The notes: generated by a model from the letters alone, not told the origin. DNA of 64,000 nucleotides from BJGO01 sp964640655 (GCA_964640655.1 CAZXFT010000001.1:124001-188000), one strand, 5' to 3'. Shown: positions 34,797 through 44,696, counted from the stretch's first letter. A program made the numbers and translations.

Positions 34797-35738
34797 TTGC
34801 AGATTCCAAAAAATTTTACAATCAACTTCTTTTGCATAGGTGCTCAAAAGGCAGGAACCACTTCACTGCGAGATGCATTGTGTCAACACCCTCAGTTGTT
34901 TATCCCATATCAGAGAGAGGCTCATTTTACTGATGTCAACGAAAATTTTGCTAAAGGAGTTGAAGGGTTGTTTCAGAAACACTATACAGAGTATGCCGGT
35001 CAGGAACTCGTAGGGAATATCAATCCATCATTGCACATAGAAACACGTTCCATTGACCGTATATGGGATACTTTCGGTAAACAGGCAAAATTCATCTTTA
35101 TCATACGTAATCCTGTGGATCGAGCTTATTCTCATTACCTGATGAGTCGCAAGCGCGGATTGGAACAATTATCTTTTAAGCAGGCATTGAGTCAGGAACA
35201 TGAACGTATCCTTAACCCGTCTTTTCATCCCGGATATTACTCTTCCGAACCTGCACATTTTGAAAAAAATCACTATGGTTATTGTTTGCATAGTACATAT
35301 GCATTCATCATCAGGCACATTCAATCAGGCACTGATTCAAATAATTTAAAGATTCTATTATTTGATGATTTTGTAAAAAACCAATTTAAGTGCATAAGCG
35401 AAGTATGCTCTTTTCTTCAGGTTGAACCACTAAGGAATATACAGAAAGTGGTACACAGCAATGAAGCTCAGAAACCCCGAATAGAGATCGTTTCAAGGTT
35501 GTTGCATTCGAGGTCAACAGTAAAAAATATCGTAAAAAAACTATTACCCAGTCCTAAACTTCGAAAAAAAATCAGAACCGTCATTCAGAAAAAAAACATG
35601 ATTCCACTGTCCGAAGATGAAAAGAAATTACCTGCGGAATTATACAATGAAGTATTGCAGCAATATTTTATAAAAGACATTGAAGCAACAGAATTTTTAA
35701 CTGGTCTTAATCTTGCTCAATGGAAACAACCGCGATAA
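34797..35738 (+). CDS. Sulfotransferase (PAPS-dependent)
   Basis: Cytoplasmic-type sulfotransferase. The 5'-phosphosulfate-binding loop is FCIGAQKAGTTSLRDAL (near residue 10-28) and the 3'-phosphate-binding segment is FIFIIRNPVDRAYSHY. The middle shows the FLQVEP region typical of the fold. Substrate is unknown, with a glycan or lipid likely. The start is uncertain: no ATG is available, a TTG at 34776 gives 320 residues and a TTG at 34797 gives 313. The second is chosen because CACCTTTG (34771-34778) resembles the -7 element and an AAGG lies about 10 bases before it. The gene is near, but not in, the polysaccharide cluster. Confidence 0.83.
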   Translation: MQIPKNFTINFFCIGAQKAGTTSLRDALCQHPQLFIPYQREAHFTDVNENFAKGVEGLFQKHYTEYAGQELVGNINPSLHIETRSIDRIWDTFGKQAKFIFIIRNPVDRAYSHYLMSRKRGLEQLSFKQALSQEHERILNPSFHPGYYSSEPAHFEKNHYGYCLHSTYAFIIRHIQSGTDSNNLKILLFDDFVKNQFKCISEVCSFLQVEPLRNIQKVVHSNEAQKPRIEIVSRLLHSRSTVKNIVKKLLPSPKLRKKIRTVIQKKNMIPLSEDEKKLPAELYNEVLQQYFIKDIEATEFLTGLNLAQWKQPR

Positions 35739-35759
35739 ATTGCAACAGCTATTATTGTT

Positions 35760-36992
35760 ATGACAGAAACTAAACCTAAAACAAGTGTTCTCAACACAAC
35801 AGTTATTGTAGCTGCATTGGGATATTTTGTGGATATATACGACTTACAGTTGTTCAATCTTGTAAGTAAGGCAAGTTTACGTGGAATTGGAATCACCGAT
35901 CAATCAGCTATTGACACCTATGATTATGTGCTCTTTAACTGGCAGATGACAGGTATGCTCGTAGGAGGAATATTATGGGGAATACTTGGTGATAGAAAAG
36001 GACGTAAGTCTGTTTTGTTTGGTTCTATTCTGTTGTATTCGCTTGCAAACATCTTAAATGCTTTTGTAACATCAATAGAGCAATATCAATGGATTCGCTT
36101 CTTTGCAGGTCTTGGATTGGCAGGTGAGTTAGGTGCAGCCATTACATTGGTGTCAGAAATTATGCATAAAGAAAAACGTGGCTATGGAACGATGATAATA
36201 GTGGCTATGGGTGCATTAGGTGCAGTAGCTGCCAATCTAGTAACAGGGTCATTTCACTGGCAAACCTCATATATCATTGGCGGTGGTTTAGGTTTAATGT
36301 TGCTGATGCTGCGTTTTGGAACCTTCGAATCAGGAATGTTTGATCAATTAAAAAAGTCAACTGTATCTAAAGGAAACTTCATGATGTTATTTACTTCAAC
36401 TGATAGATTATTGAAGTACATAGCTTGTGTTTTCATCGGACTACCGGTATGGTATTGTATAGGCGTATTGATTAAGTTCTCAGAAAAATTTGCTGCAAGT
36501 ACTGATGTTCAGGGCACTGTACATATTGGCAACGCCATTATGTTTGCATATCTCGGCTTGTCGGCTGGTGATTTATTAAGCGGTTGGCTGAGTCAGATCT
36601 TCAGAAGTAGAAAAAAAGTAGTTCTTGCTTATCTTATAACCAGCGCCTTGCTCATGGGAATTTTTCTCTTTAGTCGGGAATTGCCCGATTCTGTATTTTA
36701 TGTGCTTTGTTTCCTGATAGGAACTGCAACAGGATACTGGGCTTTATTTGTAACTATTGCCTCTGAACAATTTGGCACAAACATTCGTGCCACAGTAACC
36801 ACTACGGTTCCCAACTTTGTTCGCGGAGCTGTTGTGCCCATCACTCTTGGGTTTAAATTTCTTGAAGCCGACTATGGAAATATTTATGCCGCACTCATTG
36901 TCGGCATAATATGTATTGGACTGGCAGTTTTATCTGTGTTGAGTATTAAAGAAACTTTTGCCAAAGACCTGGATTATTATGAGATGTCTTAA
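35760..36992 (+). CDS. Major facilitator superfamily permease
   Basis: 410 residues with 12 membrane helices. The loop 2-3 motif is GILGDRKGRKSVL (family G-x-x-x-D-R-x-G-R-R/K) and a second copy is less clear. The first helix reads VAALGYFVDIYDLQLFNLVS, like the metabolite:H+ symporter subgroup (sugar-acid or aromatic-acid transporters). The substrate is not determined. It lies 21 bases downstream of the sulfotransferase gene and 17 bases before the sigma factor gene; whether these form one transcript is not known. Confidence 0.88.
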   Translation: MTETKPKTSVLNTTVIVAALGYFVDIYDLQLFNLVSKASLRGIGITDQSAIDTYDYVLFNWQMTGMLVGGILWGILGDRKGRKSVLFGSILLYSLANILNAFVTSIEQYQWIRFFAGLGLAGELGAAITLVSEIMHKEKRGYGTMIIVAMGALGAVAANLVTGSFHWQTSYIIGGGLGLMLLMLRFGTFESGMFDQLKKSTVSKGNFMMLFTSTDRLLKYIACVFIGLPVWYCIGVLIKFSEKFAASTDVQGTVHIGNAIMFAYLGLSAGDLLSGWLSQIFRSRKKVVLAYLITSALLMGIFLFSRELPDSVFYVLCFLIGTATGYWALFVTIASEQFGTNIRATVTTTVPNFVRGAVVPITLGFKFLEADYGNIYAALIVGIICIGLAVLSVLSIKETFAKDLDYYEMS

Positions 36993-37009
36993 AATATAAG
37001 GAACCATAT

Positions 37010-37630
37010 ATGCGTCGTACTGTTAAGCAGTACTTGACCACAATGGATATTCAACTTCAATCTATGACGGCATCTAAAACACTTACCATACAACAGGCAG
37101 TGGAGCAGTATGGCAAAAAGCTATTTGACTTTGTTCGATATAAAGTAGCCAATACCGAAGATGCAGAAGACATCATTCAGGATGTATATTATCAGTTTTC
37201 AAAAGCGATGGATAACCCGGAGCCAATTGAAAAGATCAGTTCTTGGTTATTTACTGCTGCGCGAAATCGAATTATCGATTTATACCGTAAAAAGAAACCA
37301 GAAACTTTTACGTCTTTATTACCCCCCGAAACGGATGATGAAGACACTTTAATTGAGCCACAGGACTTTTATGTGTCAGATAATAATACTCCCGAAGAAG
37401 CATATACAAGAAAACTTTTCTGGCAGGCTCTTGAAGAAGGCCTGTCCACTTTGCCCGAAGAGCAGCGTCTTGTTTTTGAAATGCACGAGTTGCAGGGAAT
37501 GAGTTTTAATGACATTGCAGATGTAACCGGTGAGCCTATAAAAACCTTGTTAAGCCGTAAGCATTACGCTGTTAAAAAATTGCGTAATCATTTAAATGAT
37601 TTTTATAACGAAACCTTAAAAGATAAATGA
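37010..37630 (+). CDS. ECF-type RNA polymerase sigma factor
   Basis: 206 residues from the first ATG; ATGs at 37043 and 37064 could be the true start, shortening the protein by 11 or 18 residues. Region 2 is ANTEDAEDIIQDVYYQFSKA, with RNRIIDLYRKKKP as the -10 recognition and linker end. Region 4 is LPEEQRLVFEMHELQGMSFNDIADVTGEPIKTLLSRKHYAVKKL, a helix-turn-helix. An acidic linker (about 98-125) separates them. The stop overlaps the ATG of the small membrane protein in ATGA (37627-37630), so the two are coupled. A group IV sigma factor with a coupled membrane partner often means an anti-sigma pair. Confidence 0.9.
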   Translation: MRRTVKQYLTTMDIQLQSMTASKTLTIQQAVEQYGKKLFDFVRYKVANTEDAEDIIQDVYYQFSKAMDNPEPIEKISSWLFTAARNRIIDLYRKKKPETFTSLLPPETDDEDTLIEPQDFYVSDNNTPEEAYTRKLFWQALEEGLSTLPEEQRLVFEMHELQGMSFNDIADVTGEPIKTLLSRKHYAVKKLRNHLNDFYNETLKDK

Positions 37631-38025
37631 AACAAACTCTTGGTTTTTGGATTTTTAAAATTCTGAAAGCAGTTGTGCTGATTGCTTTATTTGTATTACT
37701 GATTACCTGGGTAACTATGGGCTTGTGGAATTTTGTGATGCCTTCTATTTTTAACTTACCACAGATTACATGGATGCAAGCAACAGCATTATTATTGTTG
37801 ATGCGCATCTTAATTGGTGGCGGGCATTATGGATGGAATCGCGCTCGTAATAAATGGCAGCAAAATATGGGCATGCATATGAACAAACGCTGGTCAGATA
37901 TGAATGAAGAAGAAAAGGAACAAGTGAAACGCTATTGGAAACAAAAATGCTCAGGAGGCTTTGGAAGAACTTTTATTAAAGATGAATCAGGAAATAATGC
38001 TGACTCGGAAAAACTGATTTCGTGA
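37627..38025 (+). CDS. Small membrane protein coupled to the sigma factor
   Basis: 132 residues. Two hydrophobic helices (about 13-35 and 48-66, with KILKAVVLIALFVLLITWV and ATALLLLMRILIGG) are followed by a cytoplasmic tail rich in charged residues (NRARNKWQQNMGMHMNKRWSDMNEEEKEQVKRYWKQK). No zinc-binding anti-sigma motif (HxxxCxxC) or other known motif is seen. The start overlaps the sigma gene by 4 bases. It may act as an anti-sigma factor or envelope sensor, but that rests on context alone. It ends 2 bases before the convergent ispF gene. Confidence 0.75.
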   Translation: MKQTLGFWIFKILKAVVLIALFVLLITWVTMGLWNFVMPSIFNLPQITWMQATALLLLMRILIGGGHYGWNRARNKWQQNMGMHMNKRWSDMNEEEKEQVKRYWKQKCSGGFGRTFIKDESGNNADSEKLIS

Positions 38026-38027
38026 GT

Positions 38028-38510
38028 TTAAATCTTTTCAATCAATGCAATTGCATAAGATGTTATACCTTCTTCTCGACCTACAAACCCCATTTGCTCA
38101 TTGGTAGTTGCCTTAATTGAAACACAATCTATCTCAATATTCAAACAAGCACTTAGAGTCTCTTGCATCTGCGGTATGTAAGGATTAATCTTTGGTTTCT
38201 CTACTACCACAGTGGAGTCAATATTGATAATTCTATAATTTTTTTCTCTTAATAATTGTACTACATGCCGTAATAGATTTTTGCTGTCAGCATTTTTATA
38301 TTCTTGAGAGGTATTTGGGAAATGAAATCCTATGTCACGCAGGTTTGCTGCGCCTAGCAATGCATCGCTGATGGCATGTATTAATACATCAGCATCTGAG
38401 TGTCCTAGAATTCCTTTATCACTTGGTATTTCTATACCACCTAAAATAAATCGACGACCTTCTTGAAGCTGATGCACATCAACCCCAAGTCCCACACGTA
38501 TGTTGGCCAT
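38028..38510 (-). CDS. ispF: 2-C-methyl-D-erythritol 2,4-cyclodiphosphate synthase
   Basis: Fifth step of the non-mevalonate (MEP) isoprenoid pathway; a zinc-dependent trimer, 160 residues. The metal ligands Asp and His are in GLGVDVHQL (residues 7-15), and the HSDADVLIHAISDALLGAANLRDIGFHFP block is diagnostic. The C-terminal segment is SIKATTNEQMGFVGREEGITSYAIALI. Its start lies 6 bases after the stop of porV, so it probably travels on the porU-porV transcript. No other MEP gene is in the window. Confidence 0.96.
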   Translation of the reverse strand: MANIRVGLGVDVHQLQEGRRFILGGIEIPSDKGILGHSDADVLIHAISDALLGAANLRDIGFHFPNTSQEYKNADSKNLLRHVVQLLREKNYRIINIDSTVVVEKPKINPYIPQMQETLSACLNIEIDCVSIKATTNEQMGFVGREEGITSYAIALIEKI

Positions 38511-38516
38511 ACCGGG

Positions 38517-39671
38517 CTATTCTGTTTTCTTGAAATCTTTGAAATCAAACACAAGCGAGAAACGAAGTGTGTTGTCCAATGGATTACGTTGATTGGATGT
38601 TGGAATGAGGTAAGAAAAGTTCAGTCCAAACACATTGTACTTGATACCAAGACCTGCAGTAAGGTAGCGACGATTTCCTTTAAATTTACTCTCATTGAAA
38701 TAACCTGCGCGAATAGCTAAAAGATTCTTGTACCAATATTCAGCTCCGGCACTTATTGCTATTTCGCGTAACTCTTCTTTGCCGCCATCAGGAGCATCAC
38801 CAAAAGATCCGAAGATACCTTCAGGCACCGATTTTTTTCTAAAGTCTCCTAAACTATCAGGTGTAGGCACAAGCAATTTATTGCCTTCCACTACCAAAGT
38901 TAATTTGTTGTATTCATCGAAATTGAAAGTATAACTTGTTCCTAGTCCGAAATTGGTAGGTAAAAAGTCTTTTGTTTCAGCAGATTGGGTATAAGTAATT
39001 TTTGATCCAATATTGGCAATGGTTAACCCCCAATTCCAGTTGTCTTTACCAACTTTTTTAGAATAAGCAAGGGAAAGATCACCGGCTGCTGCATTACCGG
39101 CTTTGATAACCACACCGTTAACCATCTGTCCGGCAGCAAGGTTTGAATAAATGTAAGCCAGATTTAATCCAATAGAGAAATTGTCGGAAAGCTTTCTTGC
39201 GTAACCAACATTCCAAGCAAATTCACGTGGATTGAAGTTTTGAATAAATTGTCCTTGTTGGTTAGTAAACTGAATTTGTCCAAGTGAAAAATAGCGAAGA
39301 GAGGTTGTTATGGCCTGATCCTCATCTATCTTATAATAACCGGTAAGCGATGCCAGATAAATGTCATTTACTAATTGACGCAGCCAAGGAGTGTAAGTTA
39401 ACGCTGCACCTGCCTGGTTCTCTGCAAAGGCAAGCTTAGCAGTATTCCAGTAAATAGAATAGGCATCAGGGCTTAATGATATCCCTGCATCACCCATAGC
39501 GCCACTACGTGCATCCGGAGTAATTCTTAGAAATGGAACAGCGGTAAAAATTGTGTTAACAGTACCTCCGCTCAAGTTGGTATTGTTCGGGTTTAATTGT
39601 GCAAACAAATTGTTGGTTGTGGCGGCAATAATTAATAGTGTTGCCGTCAGTCTGATAATGGGTTTCTTCAT
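38517..39671 (-). CDS. porV: T9SS outer-membrane protein PorV
   Basis: 384 residues, outer-membrane beta-barrel of the FadL-like/LptO group that shuttles T9SS cargo to the PorU sortase. The signal peptide is KKPIIRLTATLLIIAATTNNLFAQ. Strong PorV segments are VPFLRITPDARSGAMGDAGI, SIYWNTAKLAFAENQAG, and the C-terminal LKYNVFGLNFSYLIPTSNQRNPLDNTLRFSLVFDF. The ATG at 39671 is preferred over one at 39695. It begins 35 bases after the stop of porU and is followed by ispF. Confidence 0.94.
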   Translation of the reverse strand: MKKPIIRLTATLLIIAATTNNLFAQLNPNNTNLSGGTVNTIFTAVPFLRITPDARSGAMGDAGISLSPDAYSIYWNTAKLAFAENQAGAALTYTPWLRQLVNDIYLASLTGYYKIDEDQAITTSLRYFSLGQIQFTNQQGQFIQNFNPREFAWNVGYARKLSDNFSIGLNLAYIYSNLAAGQMVNGVVIKAGNAAAGDLSLAYSKKVGKDNWNWGLTIANIGSKITYTQSAETKDFLPTNFGLGTSYTFNFDEYNKLTLVVEGNKLLVPTPDSLGDFRKKSVPEGIFGSFGDAPDGGKEELREIAISAGAEYWYKNLLAIRAGYFNESKFKGNRRYLTAGLGIKYNVFGLNFSYLIPTSNQRNPLDNTLRFSLVFDFKDFKKTE

Positions 39672-39706
39672 TTTCAATGTTTGGTATTTATGCAAAGTGA
39701 ATCAAA

Positions 39707-42700
39707 TTATTTTAAAACTACTAACTTCTCGTACTTCTCAGCTTTCAATCCGCTGTCTGATCTAATGCTAACGCGATAAACGTAAACGCCTTTTCCTATC
39801 AAATCGCCAAAATCATCTCGGCCATCCCAAATTATCCCATCTACACGAGTGCCTACATTATAGTCTGAGAATTCATCGTTACAGTTTTTTGCGCCTTCTA
39901 CGTTATTGTTTCCGATAATGTTCGTTTGTAATGTCTTTACGAGTTTACCCGAAACGGTAAACACTTCTACCTTCACATCCAGATTCATTCCTGGCAGGTT
40001 ATGTTCAAACATAAATTCAGTTTGAGAAGTAAATGGATTTGGATAATTTAAGACATGAGATAATGCAGCACTGGCTGATGATGCCACAACAAATTCAGTA
40101 TATGCTGTATTGGAGTTGTTTAGAACATCCCAACATTTTATATCTAAGTAGTGCCTACCAGTTGCTAAGTCGCGCAACGGATACCGAATTGTTCCTGATG
40201 TATAGTCATCCTGATTGGCTTCATAGAAATCGTTCATCACAAAGGATGATTTTGTTTGATTATCAAGTATTCCGGTTATATCGTGCCCTATACCGTTACC
40301 TGTTGTGTTGATGCCATTATCATCTTTTAATTGAAGGTAAATAAATGGGTTCTCGTCTGTTAATCCGCCAAACACAAATTTCTCATCATTCATAAATAAT
40401 TTAATAACAGGTCCATCATTGTCAATTACTGCAGAATCGGAAACACCTCCCACAATGATTGTATTGTATCCATGAGCATCAGTACTTCCATCTTCAGCAT
40501 AGTAGCTGATTTTACCGTTGCCAAATTGATAATTGATATCTTTTGGAACTACAAATACAGCACTGAACAAACCGTTGGTTACTGTAGCTTTTCCTTTATA
40601 AATAATATTGCGTTGTAAGTCAAAAGTAGCTTTTGTGGATTCGTCACCAAGAGTTTGAATTTTTTGTGGCTTATCATATATGACAGGATAAACACGGCCA
40701 TTAAACGACGTTAATGTATTTCCATTTTTATCAGTTACTTTTCCTTTAATAGTTACTTTTTGTAAAGCCTTGATTGTATCCGTACTGCTATATGGTTGTG
40801 TATTGATCTCAGCTGTGATTACATTTTCGCGGGGATATTTTAAATAAATGCCCGGGTCACCTAATAGCGCAAATTTTCTGGTATTAATAACATCTCCAAA
40901 AGAAGACCCTACTGTGTTGTTTTTTCCGATTCTGAATGCCTCGCCTAAAGTATAATAATAATCTCCGGTTGGTTCGAAAATTTTGTAAGTGAAGTTGCTG
41001 TTTAACAGATAGTTGGCATATGCATATACCAGACGAAGCGTAGTTACCAGACCAATTGCGCCGCCGTCAGATTTTAAAACCAGATTTTCGCCGGCACTTA
41101 TATATTCCGGGTTATCAAAGCGACTGAATTCGCAAGTAGCAGTAACAAACAAGGGTAGACGGCAGCAATTATTCCAAGTGTCAAAATCTGACACCTGTAA
41201 AATACGCTCATGAGCTAACCCGTTAACCCCACCATGACCTAAATAATTAAATATTAAAGCGCCATTATACATTCGGTTTTTAATGGCTGTCTTTGCATCG
41301 GGAACTCGCTGACCGGATGACCCGGAAACCTGTTGATAGGCATCTATGTATATCTTATCGATGTTCCATACAGGATAATTAGTGTTAATATAATTATAGA
41401 GTTTTTCTGCATCCTTAAAATGCTCGTTATTATCTCCATCGTCCGCTGCCATCGCGATTACATTTTGCCAGCTGCCACGCTCAGAGTTGATAACATAGTT
41501 TTTTATTTTGGTTACCACAGCCCAAGCTTCCTCCGCAGTGTTTGCAGGAAGGCGGCCAATAGCTATATCTATTCCATCTGTACTTGAGAGAATATTACTC
41601 CCTTCATTGTCATCAAGAAAGCCAAAGTAATCGTCGCTGCAAAATGTAAGCACCGGTGATAGTGAGTTTACACTTTCATAAGTTGGAACTCTGTTGGTGT
41701 TTGATGATATTTTATTTTTATAGTCGTATGATGCATCTCCAAACAACAGCAGATATTTAGGAGGCTCATAGCCATTGGCGATTGCTTTCTTTCTTAGCAT
41801 CCTCATATATTCTTTGATAGCTGTGATGTCTTGAGCGCCACTTGAAAACTCGTTATACAAAGCACTGGGGGTCACAATCTTCATCTTGTATTGAAAGGTT
41901 TGATTGTGAAATGAGGCTAATGCTTCTGCGGCAGTTATTAACTCACTTGGCGCAACTATCACGTAATCTGTTTGACCTGTTGCATGAAGGTTCTGGTTGG
42001 CAAGAATAGAACCTGCCAAAGGGATTAATAAACCGGAATTAGGATTAAAACAGCAGAACTGTTTGAGAGTATCTGCGGATAGTTTGAAGTTGGCTGCGTT
42101 ACCGCTTATTTCAGTTTGCTGACGCAAAACATTGGTTGGATCAGTAACATCTAAAATCCAAAAAGCTGAATTGAAATTACCAATAGTATATGATGCTATA
42201 TTACCGGCACCAACACTACTCAGTGATCGGAAATGCATTTGATTTCCAACAAGCAAAAGATTACGCTTAAGAATAACCTCTATGTAGTTAAGCCAGCCGT
42301 TGGCATCGTTTGCGGTACTGCTATAATTAAGGCCAACATTAATTGATGATTGATTGGTGTTGTATATAAATGAACTGTTTTTAGACAAGGCATAGGTGTC
42401 AGTGTAATTCGCTCCTGTATTACCAATACTGATATTCCCTATCGATTGCCCATTAGCAGTTATGTTAAAATTCCTTGAAGCATCAAGAGAGCGTGAGGCA
42501 ACCTCAACTTTTATGGTAACAGGAGATGTAGTATTAGCATTTGAGAAACTGAATGGAAATGTTTGTTGCTGCTCAAAACGAAACTCATTGCCATACCATT
42601 CCCTTCCCGATTGAATCAGATTAAATGTTTCTTGCTCCAGAAATTGATAATCGTCGAAATCAGTGACAACATGAGTGGCAGCGGCATCAGTACTTTGTTG

Positions 42701-43627
42701 TTCATTCATACGCTTTCCTTCACCTAAGCTAACTGTCAGAAAATAGTATGTATAATCGGAATAAACATTTGTGCGATGGAAGAAAGTATTGGTTGTTTTA
42801 TCTAAAAACCATCGATGAGCACTCTGACCATAAAAAATAATATAGTCATCGTCATTAAAAACACCATCACTTTCACCGAATACATAAATAGCATTCTCTA
42901 CTAAATCATCATAACGAAATTGAGCATTGGATTCAGGAAGCATTCCACCTCCATTTCCATAGATGCGTATATTTTTGGGATTAATGTTATTGATATTAAT
43001 GCCAAGATTACTTAAATAGGATTTATCAATTTTATAAATTCCATCCTGGTTAACAGGAACTTTATACCAAGTTCCGCTGCTTAAGACAGAATTTTCAGCA
43101 TAAGGGTAATTGCGCAATACTGCAGAATTGACAGGTGTGAGAGTATATTCAATCACTGCCTGAGTTATTTTGCTTAATTCTCCGCTTCTGTTGTTATATG
43201 CAATGGCGGGTAAATAAATAACTCCCTCGGTAATCTTACCACTGATTACTGTTGATGTATTCAATTCATTGTCCTTAGTTATAAATGGAATGCAAGCGGC
43301 TATCAGTTTTTCCTCTTCATAGTTCAGTGGAATGGTTTCTGATTGCACTATCCGAGCCTGAACCGTAGCATTAAATGGCAGCGTAACACGACTGGTATAA
43401 TATGGCAGATACCCTTTATTTTCATCGTATTGTGCCCCTTCAAAATAGGGAAGAGTATGTGGCTTAAAGTCAGAAAGTTCTAATGAACGTGCAGTATCAG
43501 ACCAGTTAATATTAACCTGTATAGTATTGTTCTGAGCAGAAACATAACTTGCAAATAGCCAAATCATTATGGTTATGAGTCCGGATGGCAGACTAACTTG
43601 TCTGTAGTGTTTAATATTCATCTTCAT
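39707..43627 (-). CDS. porU: T9SS sortase PorU (C25 peptidase family)
   Basis: 1306 residues, outer-surface sortase that cleaves the C-terminal sorting domain from T9SS cargo. The signal peptide covers about residues 15-31. A beta-rich N-terminal region leads to a gingipain-like C25 domain (about 540-900), with the catalytic His798 in NYLGHGGVNG and Cys832 in FVTATCEFSRFDNPEY, spaced as in C25 proteases. The end resembles a sorting domain itself (NYPNPFTSQTEFMFEH, then GVYVYRVSIRSDSG and EKLVVLK). Start choice between 43627 and 43621 is open. It heads the porU-porV-ispF transcript and is divergent from the sprF-gldJ pair. Confidence 0.95.
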   Translation of the reverse strand: MKMNIKHYRQVSLPSGLITIMIWLFASYVSAQNNTIQVNINWSDTARSLELSDFKPHTLPYFEGAQYDENKGYLPYYTSRVTLPFNATVQARIVQSETIPLNYEEEKLIAACIPFITKDNELNTSTVISGKITEGVIYLPAIAYNNRSGELSKITQAVIEYTLTPVNSAVLRNYPYAENSVLSSGTWYKVPVNQDGIYKIDKSYLSNLGININNINPKNIRIYGNGGGMLPESNAQFRYDDLVENAIYVFGESDGVFNDDDYIIFYGQSAHRWFLDKTTNTFFHRTNVYSDYTYYFLTVSLGEGKRMNEQQSTDAAATHVVTDFDDYQFLEQETFNLIQSGREWYGNEFRFEQQQTFPFSFSNANTTSPVTIKVEVASRSLDASRNFNITANGQSIGNISIGNTGANYTDTYALSKNSSFIYNTNQSSINVGLNYSSTANDANGWLNYIEVILKRNLLLVGNQMHFRSLSSVGAGNIASYTIGNFNSAFWILDVTDPTNVLRQQTEISGNAANFKLSADTLKQFCCFNPNSGLLIPLAGSILANQNLHATGQTDYVIVAPSELITAAEALASFHNQTFQYKMKIVTPSALYNEFSSGAQDITAIKEYMRMLRKKAIANGYEPPKYLLLFGDASYDYKNKISSNTNRVPTYESVNSLSPVLTFCSDDYFGFLDDNEGSNILSSTDGIDIAIGRLPANTAEEAWAVVTKIKNYVINSERGSWQNVIAMAADDGDNNEHFKDAEKLYNYINTNYPVWNIDKIYIDAYQQVSGSSGQRVPDAKTAIKNRMYNGALIFNYLGHGGVNGLAHERILQVSDFDTWNNCCRLPLFVTATCEFSRFDNPEYISAGENLVLKSDGGAIGLVTTLRLVYAYANYLLNSNFTYKIFEPTGDYYYTLGEAFRIGKNNTVGSSFGDVINTRKFALLGDPGIYLKYPRENVITAEINTQPYSSTDTIKALQKVTIKGKVTDKNGNTLTSFNGRVYPVIYDKPQKIQTLGDESTKATFDLQRNIIYKGKATVTNGLFSAVFVVPKDINYQFGNGKISYYAEDGSTDAHGYNTIIVGGVSDSAVIDNDGPVIKLFMNDEKFVFGGLTDENPFIYLQLKDDNGINTTGNGIGHDITGILDNQTKSSFVMNDFYEANQDDYTSGTIRYPLRDLATGRHYLDIKCWDVLNNSNTAYTEFVVASSASAALSHVLNYPNPFTSQTEFMFEHNLPGMNLDVKVEVFTVSGKLVKTLQTNIIGNNNVEGAKNCNDEFSDYNVGTRVDGIIWDGRDDFGDLIGKGVYVYRVSIRSDSGLKAEKYEKLVVLK

Positions 43628-43700
43628 GCGGGTTCAGTAATTAAAGTGGTGCAAGCTAACGACATAATTAAGTTATTATTGCGGCGTTAGTGCAGCGACA

Positions 43701-44696
43701 ATGTATAATCACAAAGGGTTCTGGATAGTTTACTTGACAACGCTGTTTTTTTTAAAAAATAGTTATAGTCAAGATGTCGAATTCTCACAATTTCTCTATA
43801 ATCCAGTTTACCTGAGCCCTGGAATGTATGGAATCAATGGCGGCCCAAGGATAATATTCAATTATCGTAATCAATGGCCTGCTATGCAAAAAGCATTTGA
43901 AACGTTTTCCGTTTCGTATGACCAGCATTTCGATAATATTGGTGGTGGTGTAGGTTTCCAGATACTTTCTGATAATCAGGCAAATGGTATAATAAAAACA
44001 ACATTAGTTTCTGGGGGATACAATCATATGTTTAGGGTAAATGATAAAACCGGTATTCGTGCGGGTATGAATGCTTCCTTTATTCAAAAGCGCCTTGATT
44101 GGTCTCGTTTGGTTTTTTACGATCAGTTTGACCAGTCTACAACTCTGCCTACAGCTACCGGAACCTTAGAACAAATTCCTGATTTTAAGAGCAAAGGAGT
44201 ACTCGATATAGGTGCCGGACTTGTGGTTTATTCAAAAAATATTTATGGGGGTATTTCGGCTAAACACCTGAACCAGCCTAACGAATCGTACTATAAATCA
44301 TATAAATCTAATCTTCCTGTAAGATTTTCTGCAAATTTTGGTGCCCAAATCAGAACAAAAAGGGGAAAGTCCACGTATATAAGCCCCAATATCATGTTCT
44401 TGTCACAGGCAAAATTCAAACAGATTCACGGACAGGTGCTATTTATTGCGTCACCGGTATTACTCGGAATGGGTTACAGGAACGCATTTCAGAATAGCGA
44501 CGCTGTTATATTTTTTGTAGGAATTCAGAAAGGAGTATTCAGAACAGTTTACAGTTACGACAATACTTATAGTAATATCAGAGGAAAATCAGGTGGTGCT
44601 CACGAGCTTTCACTTATACTTAATTTTAGTGAGGGCAAAAAAGCGGCAGCAAAAAGAAAATTGAAGAATTCTTTAGATTGTCCTGCACTTCTTTGA
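43701..44696 (+). CDS. sprF: PorP/SprF-family outer-membrane protein
   Basis: 331 residues, T9SS and gliding-linked outer-membrane protein of the PorP/SprF family. The signal peptide ends near SYSQDVEFSQ. The family hallmarks are FSQFLYNPVYLSPGMYGINGGPRI at the mature N-terminus and the NYRNQWP segment, followed by an alternating beta-barrel pattern (for example GVGFQILSDNQANGIIKTT). In Flavobacterium SprF assists the export of SprB-type adhesin; PorP is the core version. Which of the two this one is cannot be told. It is divergent from porU with only 73 bases between them. gldJ follows. Confidence 0.9.
   Translation: MYNHKGFWIVYLTTLFFLKNSYSQDVEFSQFLYNPVYLSPGMYGINGGPRIIFNYRNQWPAMQKAFETFSVSYDQHFDNIGGGVGFQILSDNQANGIIKTTLVSGGYNHMFRVNDKTGIRAGMNASFIQKRLDWSRLVFYDQFDQSTTLPTATGTLEQIPDFKSKGVLDIGAGLVVYSKNIYGGISAKHLNQPNESYYKSYKSNLPVRFSANFGAQIRTKRGKSTYISPNIMFLSQAKFKQIHGQVLFIASPVLLGMGYRNAFQNSDAVIFFVGIQKGVFRTVYSYDNTYSNIRGKSGGAHELSLILNFSEGKKAAAKRKLKNSLDCPALL

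Noticed and set aside
40033..41587. Several plus-strand open frames opposite porU
   Set aside because: They overlap a 1306-residue gene with family motifs and have no recognisable content.
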